DNA of 64,000 nucleotides. Source: Frondihabitans peucedani. Lineage in GTDB: Bacteria; Actinomycetota; Actinomycetes; Actinomycetales; Microbacteriaceae. The notes under the pieces were generated by a model. That model was given only the letters and a program-made list of their open reading frames with translations. It was not told the DNA's origin and did not search any database. Shown piece by piece: positions 28,604 through 37,662 of this stretch. Within the stretch, counting starts at the first letter, position 1, and each line of letters starts with the position of its first letter. The translations under genes and the position numbers were made by a program. The DNA lies in the NCBI RefSeq assembly GCF_039537585.1, contig NZ_BAABAU010000001.1, forward strand, positions 992,001 to 1,056,000, written 5' to 3'.

Positions 28604-29047
28604 ATGGCCAGGTCTTACCGAGTCCGCTCGACGGGTCGGGCGGGTTTCCGCGATCGACACGGTCGCGGCCTCCGGTCGTCGGCCGCCGGGCCGCACCTGC
28701 CGTTCCTCCGCACCCGCGACGACCTCTTCGAGGACATCGTCGCCGGTGCCGCGCAGTACCTCCGCGAGCTGTGGCCGGACGACCTCCACGACGTCGTCTT
28801 CGAGGTGGCGGGCCTCCCCCGGGGCGAGGCGGGCACGCGCTTCGAGCGCTGGCACGTCGATGCTGCTCGGCGGCGCATCGTCCTCTACCGGCTGCCGATC
28901 GAGCGGCTCGCGAGGCAGCACGAGTCGCGCCAGCCGGAAGACGTCGAGTGGCAGCAGCGCGCCGCCATCGAGGGCTACGTGTTCCGCGCCGTCGGAGACC
29001 TGCTCGGCAAAGACCCGTGGGACCTCGCGCCCGACCGCTTCCGGTAG
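28604..29047 (+). CDS. metallopeptidase-family (zincin-like) protein, HExxH absent
   Basis: 147 residues of the family represented by Rv3259: RTRDDLFEDIVAGAAQYLRELWPDDLHDVVFEVAGLP and RIVLYRLPIERLAR are conserved. The helix where zincins carry HExxH reads AAIEGYVFRAVGDLLGKDP, with no histidines, so it is probably not an active protease, as in other actinobacterial members. It is divergent from DUF3499, the same arrangement as Rv3258c/Rv3259. Confidence 0.8.
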   Translation: MARSYRVRSTGRAGFRDRHGRGLRSSAAGPHLPFLRTRDDLFEDIVAGAAQYLRELWPDDLHDVVFEVAGLPRGEAGTRFERWHVDAARRRIVLYRLPIERLARQHESRQPEDVEWQQRAAIEGYVFRAVGDLLGKDPWDLAPDRFR

Positions 29048-29077
29048 CCGCCGGCCGCAGCGGCCCGAGGCACCGCC

Positions 29078-30493
29078 CTACGGGTAGACCTTCACGGGCG
29101 ACGACACGGAGCTCGGCGAGAACAGCGGGTACGCCGCGATCCTGGCGCCCGCGCTGTAGCTGACCGCCGCGCGCAGGCCGTCCGCCTTCGACAGCGTCAG
29201 CACCGTGCCCGTCCGGAGGAGCTGCAGCGTCGACGATCCTGCCGGCACTGTCAGCGTCGTGGGCGCGCCCGAGGCGCTCCGCAGCGTCGCCGCGACCGCC
29301 TTGCCGGTCGGGTTCGCGAGAGTGAGGGTCGCGTTCGGCCCCTGGGCGACGGCGAACATCGTGGTGCCGCTGATCCTCGGGGCCGAGCCGGTCCAGGCGA
29401 GGTCGATCGCGTCGCCCGAGATGCTCGACGAGCGGACGCCCGCGACGACCTTGGCCGACGACGAGATGGTCGCCGTGTACTGCCCGTCGGCGAGCCCGTC
29501 GAGGGGCACGTCCGTCACCTGGCCGGCGCGAGCGGTGACCGAGAACGTGGCGCCGGTGCCCTTCGGGGTCCGGAGCTGGATGTCGAGGTCGGCGTCGGCC
29601 GAGCCGGGCACGAAGGTGCGCAGGATCGTCGTGAGGTCGCCGTAGCCCTCGTCACCCGCGCGGCCCTGGATCGCCTGCCCGTCGCGGACGATGATGCCGG
29701 GGATGGTCACCTCGGTCGACGGCGGGGCCGCGGGGCTGACCGTGTCGGCGCCGCCGGGCTCGAGGGTCCGTACGATGCCGACCTGCAGGGTCGCGCCGAT
29801 CAGTCCGCCCTGGCTGACGACGTGGACGACGGGCGAGGAGAGGTTCGTCGCGAAGCCGGAGAGCGGCACGACCTTCTCGCTGTTCGGCCCGACGACGATG
29901 CCCTTGAGGCCCGGCCCCTCGACCTTGCCGTCCTCGCCGTAGAGGGCGAGGTCGACGGTCGAGTTGACGTCGGTCGGGTTGACCAGGTCGATCAGGGTGG
30001 TGCGTCCGGTCTCGGTGGAGCCGCCCACGAGCCACGTGGAGCTCGTCGGCTCGGTGCAGGCGGAGGCGGCGAAGCCGGTGAGGTCGGTCGACGCCGCCTG
30101 CTGGCTCTGCGCCGCGGCGACGAGGGGGACGCTGGTCGAGCCCTTCGCGCCCGCCGTCACGAGGAGCGGCTTGGACCTGGCTCCGCTCGGCCCGGACAGG
30201 GTGGTCACCTCGGGCGCGTCTCCGTCGCCCGCTCCGGTCACGGTCGACGCGACGCCGGCCGCGGAGAGGCTGGTGGCCGACCCGCCGCTCTGTCCGGCGA
30301 GGCGGAGGAGGGAGCCGGAGCAGACCCGCTGCTGGTCGAGGGCCACGGGGGTGACCAGTCGACCGGCGGGAGAGTCGCTCACGGTCGGGAGCGGCAGCAC
30401 GCTGGCTGCGGCGATGACGCCGGCTCCGACGGCGAGCGTCACGACGCCGACGAGGGCGCGGACTCCGGTGGTGACGAGTGTTCGCCTAGTCAT
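29078..30493 (-). CDS. DUF5719 family exported protein
   Basis: 471 residues. An N-terminal membrane helix (about 10-35) anchors a large Ser/Thr/Gly-rich extracellular part. The gene overlaps the following glycosyltransferase by eight bases and has no catalytic motifs. DUF5719 is regularly found behind a large GT2 membrane protein in actinobacteria, so the two probably act together in cell-envelope glycan assembly. Confidence 0.82.
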   Translation of the reverse strand: MTRRTLVTTGVRALVGVVTLAVGAGVIAAASVLPLPTVSDSPAGRLVTPVALDQQRVCSGSLLRLAGQSGGSATSLSAAGVASTVTGAGDGDAPEVTTLSGPSGARSKPLLVTAGAKGSTSVPLVAAAQSQQAASTDLTGFAASACTEPTSSTWLVGGSTETGRTTLIDLVNPTDVNSTVDLALYGEDGKVEGPGLKGIVVGPNSEKVVPLSGFATNLSSPVVHVVSQGGLIGATLQVGIVRTLEPGGADTVSPAAPPSTEVTIPGIIVRDGQAIQGRAGDEGYGDLTTILRTFVPGSADADLDIQLRTPKGTGATFSVTARAGQVTDVPLDGLADGQYTATISSSAKVVAGVRSSSISGDAIDLAWTGSAPRISGTTMFAVAQGPNATLTLANPTGKAVAATLRSASGAPTTLTVPAGSSTLQLLRTGTVLTLSKADGLRAAVSYSAGARIAAYPLFSPSSVSSPVKVYP

Positions 30494-33323
30494 CTCGCTC
30501 CTCGTCGAAGGTCGTGGCGGGCTGTTCCGCCTCGGGCTTGCCCGGGCGGCTGCGGCGCCGCCTCGGCGTGGTCGGGATCGCGAGCAGGAGCGCCGAGCCG
30601 AACACGATCGCCCAGATCGTCAGGATCAGGGGCCGGAGCGGACCGTCGGACCGCGTCGCGGTGGTCCGCTCAGTCGCGTCGCTGTACCGCCAGAGCTGCC
30701 CGCTGGTCGTGTCGCCGACGGGGAGGAACAGCGCGTTCGAGTCGAGCGCCTCGCCGGCGCGCTGCTCGAGGTCGTCGCCCGGGCCGTCGCCGGGCGCGGC
30801 CTGCAGCAGCACGAACCCGACGCCGAGCTCTCGGAGGTCGGTCTTCGGGTCGAAGCCGCTCCGGCTCACCAGGTTGCCGGCCAGGACCGTGAGGTCGCGC
30901 GTCGTCGACGACAGCCGCTGCTGGGTCGCGTCGAGGGTGGACTGCTGGTCGAGGGTCTCGCCCTGTCCGCGCTGCAGAGACACGGCGAGGCTCCCGTCGG
31001 GCTGAGGCGACAGCACGAGGGTGCCGACGTCGGGCTTCGCCACGGCCTCCGCGGTGACGTAGGCCGAGAGGATCCTGCCGGAGGACGGCACGACCGTGCC
31101 CGCACCGACGAACGTGGCGATGATCAGCGGGACCGAGGCGGCGACGCCGACCACGCCCAGGAGGAGGCCCGCGGGGGGCGTGAAGCGCGGGATCCTGTCG
31201 AGCGAGACACTCGCGGCACCGACGAGGCCGGCGAAGTAGAGGGTGAGCCCGCTGCCGGCCCAGACGCCCGTCGTCGTGCTGCCGACGCCGGAGATGTCGA
31301 AGTGGGTCGAGGCGACCGCCGTGCCGTAGCCGAGGAGGGCGACCGCGAGGCAGGCGACGGCGCGGCCGCGCGACGGGGCGAAGACCGACACGGCCGCCAG
31401 GATGCCGAGCGGCACCATCGCGAGGACGATCAGGATCGCCATCGTGCCGCCGGTGATCCCGATGCGCGCGACGAGGTCGGTCCACCCGTTCAGCCCCGTC
31501 TCGGGCGAGCCGAGCGCGAGCTGGAGCGGCGACGCGGAGGCCGACCTGGTCGGGACGCCCGGATCGGCGAAGACCGCCCACCAGGTGCCGCGGGAGGCCT
31601 GGGCGATCACCAGCGGGACGAACAGCGCGACGGCCGGCAGCGGGATCCCGAGCATGCGGTGCGTGCCGCGGGGCCGGGTCGCGATGGCGGCGAGCCAGCC
31701 GATGACGAGGGCGGGGATCAGCGACGGGGTCGAGGCCGCCACGACCGCGAACAGGATCGACGCGGTCGCCCCCGCCGCCCAGGAGCGGTGCGAGGAGACC
31801 ACCGCCAGCACGAGGAACGGCACGGCGACGTGCGTCACAGCGGCGCCGAGGTGCCCCGTCTGCAGCGCGGCCAGGACCGGGGGCGACACCGAGTAGACGA
31901 GCGCTGCGACCGCGGGGACCCAGTGGCGCTCGGTCAGACGGCGCGCGGCCAGCCAGGCGCCGACGGCCGACAGCGGGAGCGCCGCGAGGTAGAACAGGAC
32001 GATCCCGGTCGAGGGCGACCAGGGCGTGAGCGTCCCGAGCACGGCGACGACGCCGGCGAATGGGTCGGACGGCCCCACGAAGCCGGTGCCGATCTCGTGC
32101 CAGCCGTACCCGACGGAGTGCCACAGCGACCCGAGGGTGGTGCTGACGGGCAGGAGGCCGCCCCCGGTCACCGCGGGCGAGTCGAGCAGGCGGAAGAACG
32201 CTACGACCCCCACGATAGCGGCGAGGACCGCGACCCAGAGACCGCCGGCGCCGACGAAGCTCGCGCGGGCGACGGCGGCGTCCTCCGCCCCGGCGAGGAG
32301 GGCGTCGCGCTCCCCCGCGCGGCGCTCCCGGAGCTGCGCCACGGTCGCCCGGAGCGGCCGGATCGCGCTCCAGCGGAGCTTCTTCGAGCGGGCGAGGTTC
32401 GTGCGGGCGGCCGACACGTGCGAGCCGCCGAACGCGGTGGAGAACGCCGTGCGGAACTCGCCGACGGCGGCCCCCGGGTTCTTCGCGAGCAGGTGCCAGA
32501 CCGAGCGCAGGATCGCCAGCGGCACCAGGCTCAGCCAGTGGAAGGGCAGTGCGAGCGCGGGTGCGTAGACGAGCCGGCGGTGCAGCTGAGCCGCGCGGCG
32601 CAGCCGGGACCGACGCGCGTGTCCGCCCTCGGAGCGGCCGAAGTCCTCCGGGTGGCCCTTGCTGAGCACGCGGGCCGAGGGCACGAGCACGACGCGGTGA
32701 CCGGCGAGCCGGGCGCGCGTCGAGAAGTCGAGAGACGCGTCGATGTGGGGCAGGCCCGGGTCGAAGCCGCCGAGAGCCTGCCAGACGCTGCGACGGACGA
32801 GCATCCCGCCGGCGGCCACGCCGAGGACGTCGGCCTGGACGTCGTGCTGGGCCTGGTCGAGCTCGCCGGCCACGAGGGCGACCGAGGCGCCGAAGCGGGT
32901 CATGGTCTCGCCGAACTCGGCGATCACGCCGGGCTCGTCCCACCGCATGAGCTTCGGACCGGCGACGGCGACCGAGGGCGCCACCTCCACGGTCGCGAGG
33001 AGCTCCTCGAGAGCTGCGTCTTCCGGGGCGTTGTCCTCGCCGAGGATCCAGAGCCACTCGTCGCCCTCCGATCCTGCGGGGGCCGGGCCGACGGCCTTGA
33101 GCGCGTGCGCCACGGCCGCGGCGAGCGTGCTGCCCGCGGGGGCCGAGGTGAGGGTGGCTGCGCCGCTCAGAGCGAGACGCGAGGCGGGCGACGACGGGCC
33201 GCCGGTGTCGACGACGACGAGCGCCTCGGGCGGTCGCGTCTGGCGCGACAGACCGTCGAGGGTTCTGTCGAGGGAGGCCGCCCCACCCGGGGCGACGAGG
33301 ATCGCTGTGACTCTCGGCTGCAT
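30486..33323 (-). CDS. large GT2 glycosyltransferase with multi-span membrane domain
   Basis: 945 residues. The N-terminal GT2 domain (about 1-240) has VTAILVAPGG, LWILGEDNAPEDAALEELL (with the acidic metal-binding pair) and GGFDPGLPHIDASLDFSTRARLAG. About 12 to 13 helices follow from about 270 to 920. Both ends match the actinobacterial GT2 plus membrane-domain proteins located between whiB2 and manB in many genomes. It is the first gene of an operon with DUF5719. The donor and acceptor are unknown; cell-wall glycan synthesis is inferred. Confidence 0.85.
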   Translation of the reverse strand: MQPRVTAILVAPGGAASLDRTLDGLSRQTRPPEALVVVDTGGPSSPASRLALSGAATLTSAPAGSTLAAAVAHALKAVGPAPAGSEGDEWLWILGEDNAPEDAALEELLATVEVAPSVAVAGPKLMRWDEPGVIAEFGETMTRFGASVALVAGELDQAQHDVQADVLGVAAGGMLVRRSVWQALGGFDPGLPHIDASLDFSTRARLAGHRVVLVPSARVLSKGHPEDFGRSEGGHARRSRLRRAAQLHRRLVYAPALALPFHWLSLVPLAILRSVWHLLAKNPGAAVGEFRTAFSTAFGGSHVSAARTNLARSKKLRWSAIRPLRATVAQLRERRAGERDALLAGAEDAAVARASFVGAGGLWVAVLAAIVGVVAFFRLLDSPAVTGGGLLPVSTTLGSLWHSVGYGWHEIGTGFVGPSDPFAGVVAVLGTLTPWSPSTGIVLFYLAALPLSAVGAWLAARRLTERHWVPAVAALVYSVSPPVLAALQTGHLGAAVTHVAVPFLVLAVVSSHRSWAAGATASILFAVVAASTPSLIPALVIGWLAAIATRPRGTHRMLGIPLPAVALFVPLVIAQASRGTWWAVFADPGVPTRSASASPLQLALGSPETGLNGWTDLVARIGITGGTMAILIVLAMVPLGILAAVSVFAPSRGRAVACLAVALLGYGTAVASTHFDISGVGSTTTGVWAGSGLTLYFAGLVGAASVSLDRIPRFTPPAGLLLGVVGVAASVPLIIATFVGAGTVVPSSGRILSAYVTAEAVAKPDVGTLVLSPQPDGSLAVSLQRGQGETLDQQSTLDATQQRLSSTTRDLTVLAGNLVSRSGFDPKTDLRELGVGFVLLQAAPGDGPGDDLEQRAGEALDSNALFLPVGDTTSGQLWRYSDATERTTATRSDGPLRPLILTIWAIVFGSALLLAIPTTPRRRRSRPGKPEAEQPATTFDEERDD

Positions 33324-33481
33324 GACGTGGGTGACTCTAGGCGTCCGGGCGGCGCGCCCCAGGCATCAGGGCCGCGCGCCGCCGCGATTCATAGGAACGC
33401 GGGCCGGGGCGGGGCCAGAGACGCAGGATCGCGGCGACCCAGGCGAGCCGTCCAGTGCTGCGGCGGTCAGTATTGCAGCAG

Positions 33482-33916
33482 TCAGGCGCGGCGGCGGAGC
33501 TTGCGGCGCTCGCGCTCGCTCAGACCGCCCCAGATGCCGAATCGCTCGTCGTTCTGCAAGGCGTACTCGAGGCACTGGGCGCGGACGTCGCAGGACGCGC
33601 AGATCTTCTTCGCGTCGCGGGTGGAGCCGCCCTTCTCGGGGAAGAAGGCCTCGGGGTCGGTCTGCGCGCAGAGCGAGTCGGCCTGCCAGGAGAGCTGGCT
33701 GTCTTCGTCGGTCTCGGGCTTGCGGACGCCCGGGACGCCGAGCAGGACGGGGTCGACGTGCCAGTCGTCCGGCACTCCGGTCGTCACTCGCGAGCTCTGT
33801 ACCCCGGCGGCTGCGTCGAGATACTCCGACTCGGCGCGGTGGTCGACCTCGACGCGGTAGTCGATGTCGACGCGGTACTCGGTGTCAGCACGGGCGCTGC
33901 GGTCTTGGATGGCCAA
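33482..33916 (-). CDS. whiB2: WhiB2-type regulator with a repeated N-terminal extension
   Basis: 144 residues. The iron-sulfur cysteines are C83, C106, C109 and C115, followed by GIWGG (127-131) and RERRKLRRRA. WQADSLCAQTDPEAFFPEKGGSTRDAKK matches WhiB2/WhmD, which controls septation and cell division. The TTG start at 33916 was chosen because GGGGAG lies seven bases upstream. Residues 11-34 are four six-residue repeats (DTEYRV, DIDYRV, EVDHRA, ESEYLD), unusual for the family. It lies between galE and the GT2/DUF5719 pair. Confidence 0.93.
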   Translation of the reverse strand: MAIQDRSARADTEYRVDIDYRVEVDHRAESEYLDAAAGVQSSRVTTGVPDDWHVDPVLLGVPGVRKPETDEDSQLSWQADSLCAQTDPEAFFPEKGGSTRDAKKICASCDVRAQCLEYALQNDERFGIWGGLSERERRKLRRRA

Positions 33917-33962
33917 TGCGCATCTCCCCTCGTTGCGTCGCTTCCCCGGCGGTCGCGATACC

Positions 33963-33996
33963 TGTAATTACACCTGTGTAACTAGGGGTACGTCAA
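33963..33996 (-). promoter_or_regulatory. whiB2 promoter with two overlapping palindromes
   Basis: On the minus strand TTGACG (-35, 33996-33991) and TGTAAT (-10, 33972-33967) are 18 bases apart. The palindromes TGTAATTACA (33963-33972) and TTACAC-CT-GTGTAA (33968-33981) overlap the -10 and spacer, so a dimeric regulator may act here. Position fits a leader of about 44 bases. Confidence 0.6.
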
Positions 33997-34060
33997 GTCG
34001 GGCATCATAAAACCCTCGACCCCCGAATGAGGGTGATTGACGCCTCGGGCGTGTCGCGAG

Positions 34061-35023
34061 TCAGGCGGCGGCCTTCCGAGCCTCCCAGGCGCTCGACACC
34101 ATCTCGAGGAGCGTGTGGCGCATCTGCCAGTCGAGATCGCGGCCGGCGAGCACGCCTTCCGCGACGATGCGGTCGGGGTCGCCGGGGCGGCGCGGCGCGA
34201 CCTCGGGGTCGAACGCGATGCCGGTGGCCTGGGCCATGGCGTCCATGATCTGCTTCACCGACACCCCGTCGCCGGAGCCGAGGTTGTAGGCGGCCTCCAG
34301 GGTGTCGCCGGCGTCGAGGCGACGGGCCGCCGCCGCGTGCGAGACGGCCAGGTCGGCGACGTGGACGTAGTCGCGGACGCAGGTGCCGTCGGGCGTCGCG
34401 TAGTCGTCGCCGAAGATCTTCGGCGTCTTCCCGTCGAGGAGCGCCTGGAAGACCAGCGGGAACAGGTTGTGCGGGCTCGCGTCGTAGAGGTCGGGCTCGC
34501 CCGAGCCGACGACGTTGAAGTAGCGGAGGCTGGTGTGCCGGAGCCCGGTGGCGACACCCTGGTCGCGGAGCAGCCACTCGCCGATGAGCTTCGACTCGCC
34601 GTAGGGCGACTCGGGGCTCTTCGGGGTGCCCTCGGTCACGGTCTCGGTGTCGGGCGTGCCGTAGACGGCGGCGCTCGACGAGAACACGATGCGGTCGACG
34701 CCCTGGGCGGCCATCGCCTGGAGGAGCACGGCCGTGCCGGTCACGTTCTGCTCGTAGGTGTGCAGGGGCCGCTGAACGGAGACGCCCGCGTACTTGTAGC
34801 CCGCGACGTGCACCACGCCGGTCACGCCGTGCTCGTCGATGGCGCGCTCGAGCAGCGGCTGGTCGAGGATCGTGCCGCGGACGAACGGGACGCCCTCCGG
34901 CACGAACGAGGCGATGCCCGACGACAGGTCGTCGAGCACCACGGGGTCGAGCCCCTCCGCCGCGAGCGCTCGAACCACGTGTGAACCGATGTACCCGGCG
35001 CCGCCGGTGACCAACCAAGACAT
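34061..35023 (-). CDS. galE: UDP-glucose 4-epimerase
   Basis: 320 residues. NAD-binding GGAGYIGSH is at 7-15, the active site S116-S118 with Y141-x3-K145, and NLGSGDGVSVKQIM and RPGDPDRIVA are at the C-terminal end. The enzyme interconverts UDP-glucose and UDP-galactose. TAGATT six bases before the ATG makes it probably leaderless. It lies 19 bases downstream of manA on the same strand, so the two may form one sugar-nucleotide operon. Confidence 0.96.
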   Translation of the reverse strand: MSWLVTGGAGYIGSHVVRALAAEGLDPVVLDDLSSGIASFVPEGVPFVRGTILDQPLLERAIDEHGVTGVVHVAGYKYAGVSVQRPLHTYEQNVTGTAVLLQAMAAQGVDRIVFSSSAAVYGTPDTETVTEGTPKSPESPYGESKLIGEWLLRDQGVATGLRHTSLRYFNVVGSGEPDLYDASPHNLFPLVFQALLDGKTPKIFGDDYATPDGTCVRDYVHVADLAVSHAAAARRLDAGDTLEAAYNLGSGDGVSVKQIMDAMAQATGIAFDPEVAPRRPGDPDRIVAEGVLAGRDLDWQMRHTLLEMVSSAWEARKAAA

Positions 35024-35029
35024 GAGTCG

Positions 35030-35035
35030 AATCTA
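35030..35035 (-). promoter_or_regulatory. -10 element of galE
   Basis: TAGATT (TANNNT) is six bases before the galE ATG, inside the 19-base gap behind manA. Confidence 0.45.
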
Positions 35036-35042
35036 TCGGGGC

Positions 35043-36221
35043 TCAGGCCGACGTCGCGACGAACGCCTCGCCGGTGCCGGTGACAGCGAGCCGCCACTCG
35101 TCGGGGGTCACGTAGACCGACTCGCCCTGCCGCAGCTTGATGTTGCCGTCCTGACCCTTGAGGTGCAGCTCGCCGCTCGTGACCAGGACGATCGAGGGGC
35201 CGCCGAGCGAGACCACGGCGCCCTGCTCCCCCGGCACCACGTGCAGGAGCGCGAAGCCGACGTCGGTGGGGTCGAAGCGGCTCACGCCGGCTCCGGCCTC
35301 GGTGGGGCGGAGGTACGGCAGCGGCAGCGGCTCGAAGTCGAGCACGCGCAGGAGTTCGGGCACGTCGACGTGCTTGGGGGTGAGACCGCCGCGCAGCACG
35401 TTGTCGGACGGCGCCATCAGCTCGATGCCGAGACCACCGAGGTAGGCGTGGATGTTGCCCGCGGGCAGGAACAGCGCCTCGCCCTTCGACAGGGTGACGC
35501 GGTTGAGCAGGAGGGCGACGACGACGCCCGGGTCGCCCGGGTAGAGCTCCGCGAGCTCGGCCGTCGTGGCGATGCTCGGCGACACCGCGACCTCGGTCGA
35601 CGCGACGAGCGCGGCCGCTGCGGCGCTGACGGCCGAGATCGTCTCGGCTGCGTCGTCGCCGTCGAAGAGCCAGGCGACCGTGGCCTGGAGCGAGTCGTCG
35701 AGGTGCGCCCCGAGGGCGTCGAGTCGGCCCGAGCCGTCGTCGAGCGCTCGGATGTCGGCGAGCGTCGTGTCGAGCGGGCGGAAGCCGCAGAGGGCGTCGA
35801 ACGTGTCGCTCAGCGCGTAGATGATCTCGGGCTTCGGGAACGGGTCTTTGTAGTTGCGCTCCGTCGCGAGGAGCGGGACGCCGGCGCGGTTCTCGCGCTC
35901 GAAGCCCTCGCGGGCCTGCTGCGGGGTCGGGTGGGCCTGGATCGACAGGGGCGCTCCGGCTGCCAGCACCTTCATCAGGAACGGCAGGTGCCGCTTGCCC
36001 TGGCCCAGCGCGCGGTCGGGCTGCGCCTGGATCCAGTCGGCGAGGGTGTCGGCCCCGTCGACGACGGCCGGATTCACGATGACGCTCGGGGAGCCGGGGT
36101 GGGCGCCCAGCCACAGCTCGGCCTCCGGCTTGCCGGAGGGCTTCCGCCCGAGGAGCGTCGAGATGTCTTCGGTCGACCCCCAGGCGTAGTCGCGCGGGAC
36201 GTTCGTGATGGCGAGGAACAT
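35043..36221 (-). CDS. manA: mannose-6-phosphate isomerase, class I
   Basis: 392 residues. ManA interconverts fructose 6-phosphate and mannose 6-phosphate. The zinc motif is SIQAHPTPQQA, the KPEIIYALSDTFDALCGFRP segment is conserved, and a cupin C-terminal domain ends the protein. Upstream TAGCTT six bases from the ATG gives a leaderless start. It sits at the border of the glycan island and is divergent from the first wzy-like gene. Confidence 0.95.
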   Translation of the reverse strand: MFLAITNVPRDYAWGSTEDISTLLGRKPSGKPEAELWLGAHPGSPSVIVNPAVVDGADTLADWIQAQPDRALGQGKRHLPFLMKVLAAGAPLSIQAHPTPQQAREGFERENRAGVPLLATERNYKDPFPKPEIIYALSDTFDALCGFRPLDTTLADIRALDDGSGRLDALGAHLDDSLQATVAWLFDGDDAAETISAVSAAAAALVASTEVAVSPSIATTAELAELYPGDPGVVVALLLNRVTLSKGEALFLPAGNIHAYLGGLGIELMAPSDNVLRGGLTPKHVDVPELLRVLDFEPLPLPYLRPTEAGAGVSRFDPTDVGFALLHVVPGEQGAVVSLGGPSIVLVTSGELHLKGQDGNIKLRQGESVYVTPDEWRLAVTGTGEAFVATSA

Positions 36222-36227
36222 GCCCCC

Positions 36228-36233
36228 AAGCTA
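36228..36233 (-). promoter_or_regulatory. -10 element of manA
   Basis: TAGCTT (TANNNT) lies six bases before the manA ATG. Confidence 0.5.
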
Positions 36234-36285
36234 TCAATGCCCGGTCACGGCGGACTGGACGGGCCGCCCGGGAGCCGCGGTCGTC

Positions 36286-36291
36286 TACCCT
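36286..36291 (+). promoter_or_regulatory. -10 element of the first wzy-like gene
   Basis: TACCCT (TANNNT) lies six bases before the ATG at 36298. With the manA element this forms a compact divergent promoter with two leaderless starts. Confidence 0.5.
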
Positions 36292-36297
36292 GGTCGC

Positions 36298-37662
36298 ATG
36301 TCCGTCGCCCGCGCCCTCCGTCCGGCGACCGAGCGCACCGGGTTCGCGACCCTGGTGTTCCTCGTCCTCTTCTTCGGCGACGCGCTCCGCAACTCCGTCA
36401 ACTGGTGGGGCTGGGGTGCGGCCTGCCTCGTCATGGTCGCGTGGTCGGTCGTCGTCGTGGTGCGGCATCCTCTGAAGCCCGGCCGCCTCCCGATCCTGCT
36501 GGGCCTGCTCCTGGCGTGGATGATCGTGTCGCTCATCTGGTCGGACTACCGCGGGGGCACCCTCCTCGGCGTCGCCACGCAGCTGATGACGACCGTCGCA
36601 CCCGTCGCCCTCGTCTCGACGCTCTCCTGGCCCGCGATCGTCACCGCCCTCGGGCGCGCGCTCCGGGCGATCGTGGCGCTCTCGCTGCTGTTCGAGCTCG
36701 TCGTCTCGGTCTTCGTCCGCCAGCCGTTCTGCCCCGTCTACGTCGACTGCACGCCGCCGCACCCCGAGGCGTTCTTCTGGACCCGCGACGACCTCTTCAC
36801 CGGCGGTCAGATCCAGGGGCTGCCCGGCAACAGCAACCTGCTGGCGATCTTCGCGCTGCTCGCGCTCATCGTGACGGCGGTGCAGGCGCACGCGCGCGTC
36901 CTGCCGAAGCGGCAGGCCTGGTTCGGCATCGGCGTGTCGATCGTCGCTCTCGCCCTGACCCGCTCGTCGACCGTCCTGGTCTGCCTGGTGCTCTGCGCCG
37001 TGGTCTTCGGCTTCGCCGTGCTGGCGCGCAGGATCCCGCTCGGCCGTCGCTGGACCGTCGGCGTCGGTGCCCTCCTGCTGGCCGGGCTGACGGCCCTCGT
37101 CGTCGTGGTCGCGCGCGGCGAGATCCTGCGCCTCCTCGGCAAGAGCTCCGACCTGACCGGCCGCGTCACCATCTGGCGCTCGGTCTACCGTCTCGCCGTC
37201 GAGCGGCCCGTCGTCGGCTGGGGCTGGACCGGCTGGTGGCAGCCGTACCTCTCTCCCTTCGCCGACCTCGCCCACCGCAAGGGCGTCGTCTACCTCCAGG
37301 CGCACAACGCCTACCTCGACGTGTGGTTCCAGCTCGGCTTCATCGGACTCGCGCTGTTCCTCGCCGTGATCGTGACGACGGCGGCGAGGTCGTGGTGGTG
37401 GGCGACCGACCGCAGGATGCTCGGGGTCGGCCGGCCCGCCCCGTGGAACTCCCTCGATCTGCTCCCGCTCCTCCTCCTGGCGACCATGCTGGTGCACGGG
37501 CTCGCGGAGTCGCGCCTCAACGTCGAGTGGGGCTGGGCCCTGCTCGTGACCATCTGCCTCGCCACCCGGGCCGACAACCTCCGCTGGTGGACGACGCCCG
37601 ACTCTCCCCCGGGCGACGCGGCGACCAGCGCACCGGCGGCACCTGCGACAATCGGGAGGTGA
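36298..37662 (+). CDS. O-antigen ligase / polymerase family membrane protein (Wzy-like), first copy
   Basis: 454 residues with about 11 hydrophobic helices. The Wzy_C-like stretch is DLTGRVTIWRSVYRLAVERPVVGWGWTGW followed by AHNAYLDVWFQLGFIGL. These enzymes polymerise or ligate lipid-linked glycans on the outer face of the membrane. The ATG at 36298 follows a -10 by six bases; an upstream frame to 36205 lacks support. Its stop overlaps the next start (GTGA). DUF-type neighbours give no specificity. Confidence 0.85.
   Translation: MSVARALRPATERTGFATLVFLVLFFGDALRNSVNWWGWGAACLVMVAWSVVVVVRHPLKPGRLPILLGLLLAWMIVSLIWSDYRGGTLLGVATQLMTTVAPVALVSTLSWPAIVTALGRALRAIVALSLLFELVVSVFVRQPFCPVYVDCTPPHPEAFFWTRDDLFTGGQIQGLPGNSNLLAIFALLALIVTAVQAHARVLPKRQAWFGIGVSIVALALTRSSTVLVCLVLCAVVFGFAVLARRIPLGRRWTVGVGALLLAGLTALVVVVARGEILRLLGKSSDLTGRVTIWRSVYRLAVERPVVGWGWTGWWQPYLSPFADLAHRKGVVYLQAHNAYLDVWFQLGFIGLALFLAVIVTTAARSWWWATDRRMLGVGRPAPWNSLDLLPLLLLATMLVHGLAESRLNVEWGWALLVTICLATRADNLRWWTTPDSPPGDAATSAPAAPATIGR

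Noticed and set aside
28604-29047. Active zinc protease
   Set aside because: The HExxH motif is missing, so only the family name is kept.
30000-33860. A 1298-codon + strand frame opposite the large GT2 gene
   Set aside because: It is a shadow rich in Arg and Gly without any recognisable domain; the minus-strand GT2 gene is supported by motifs.
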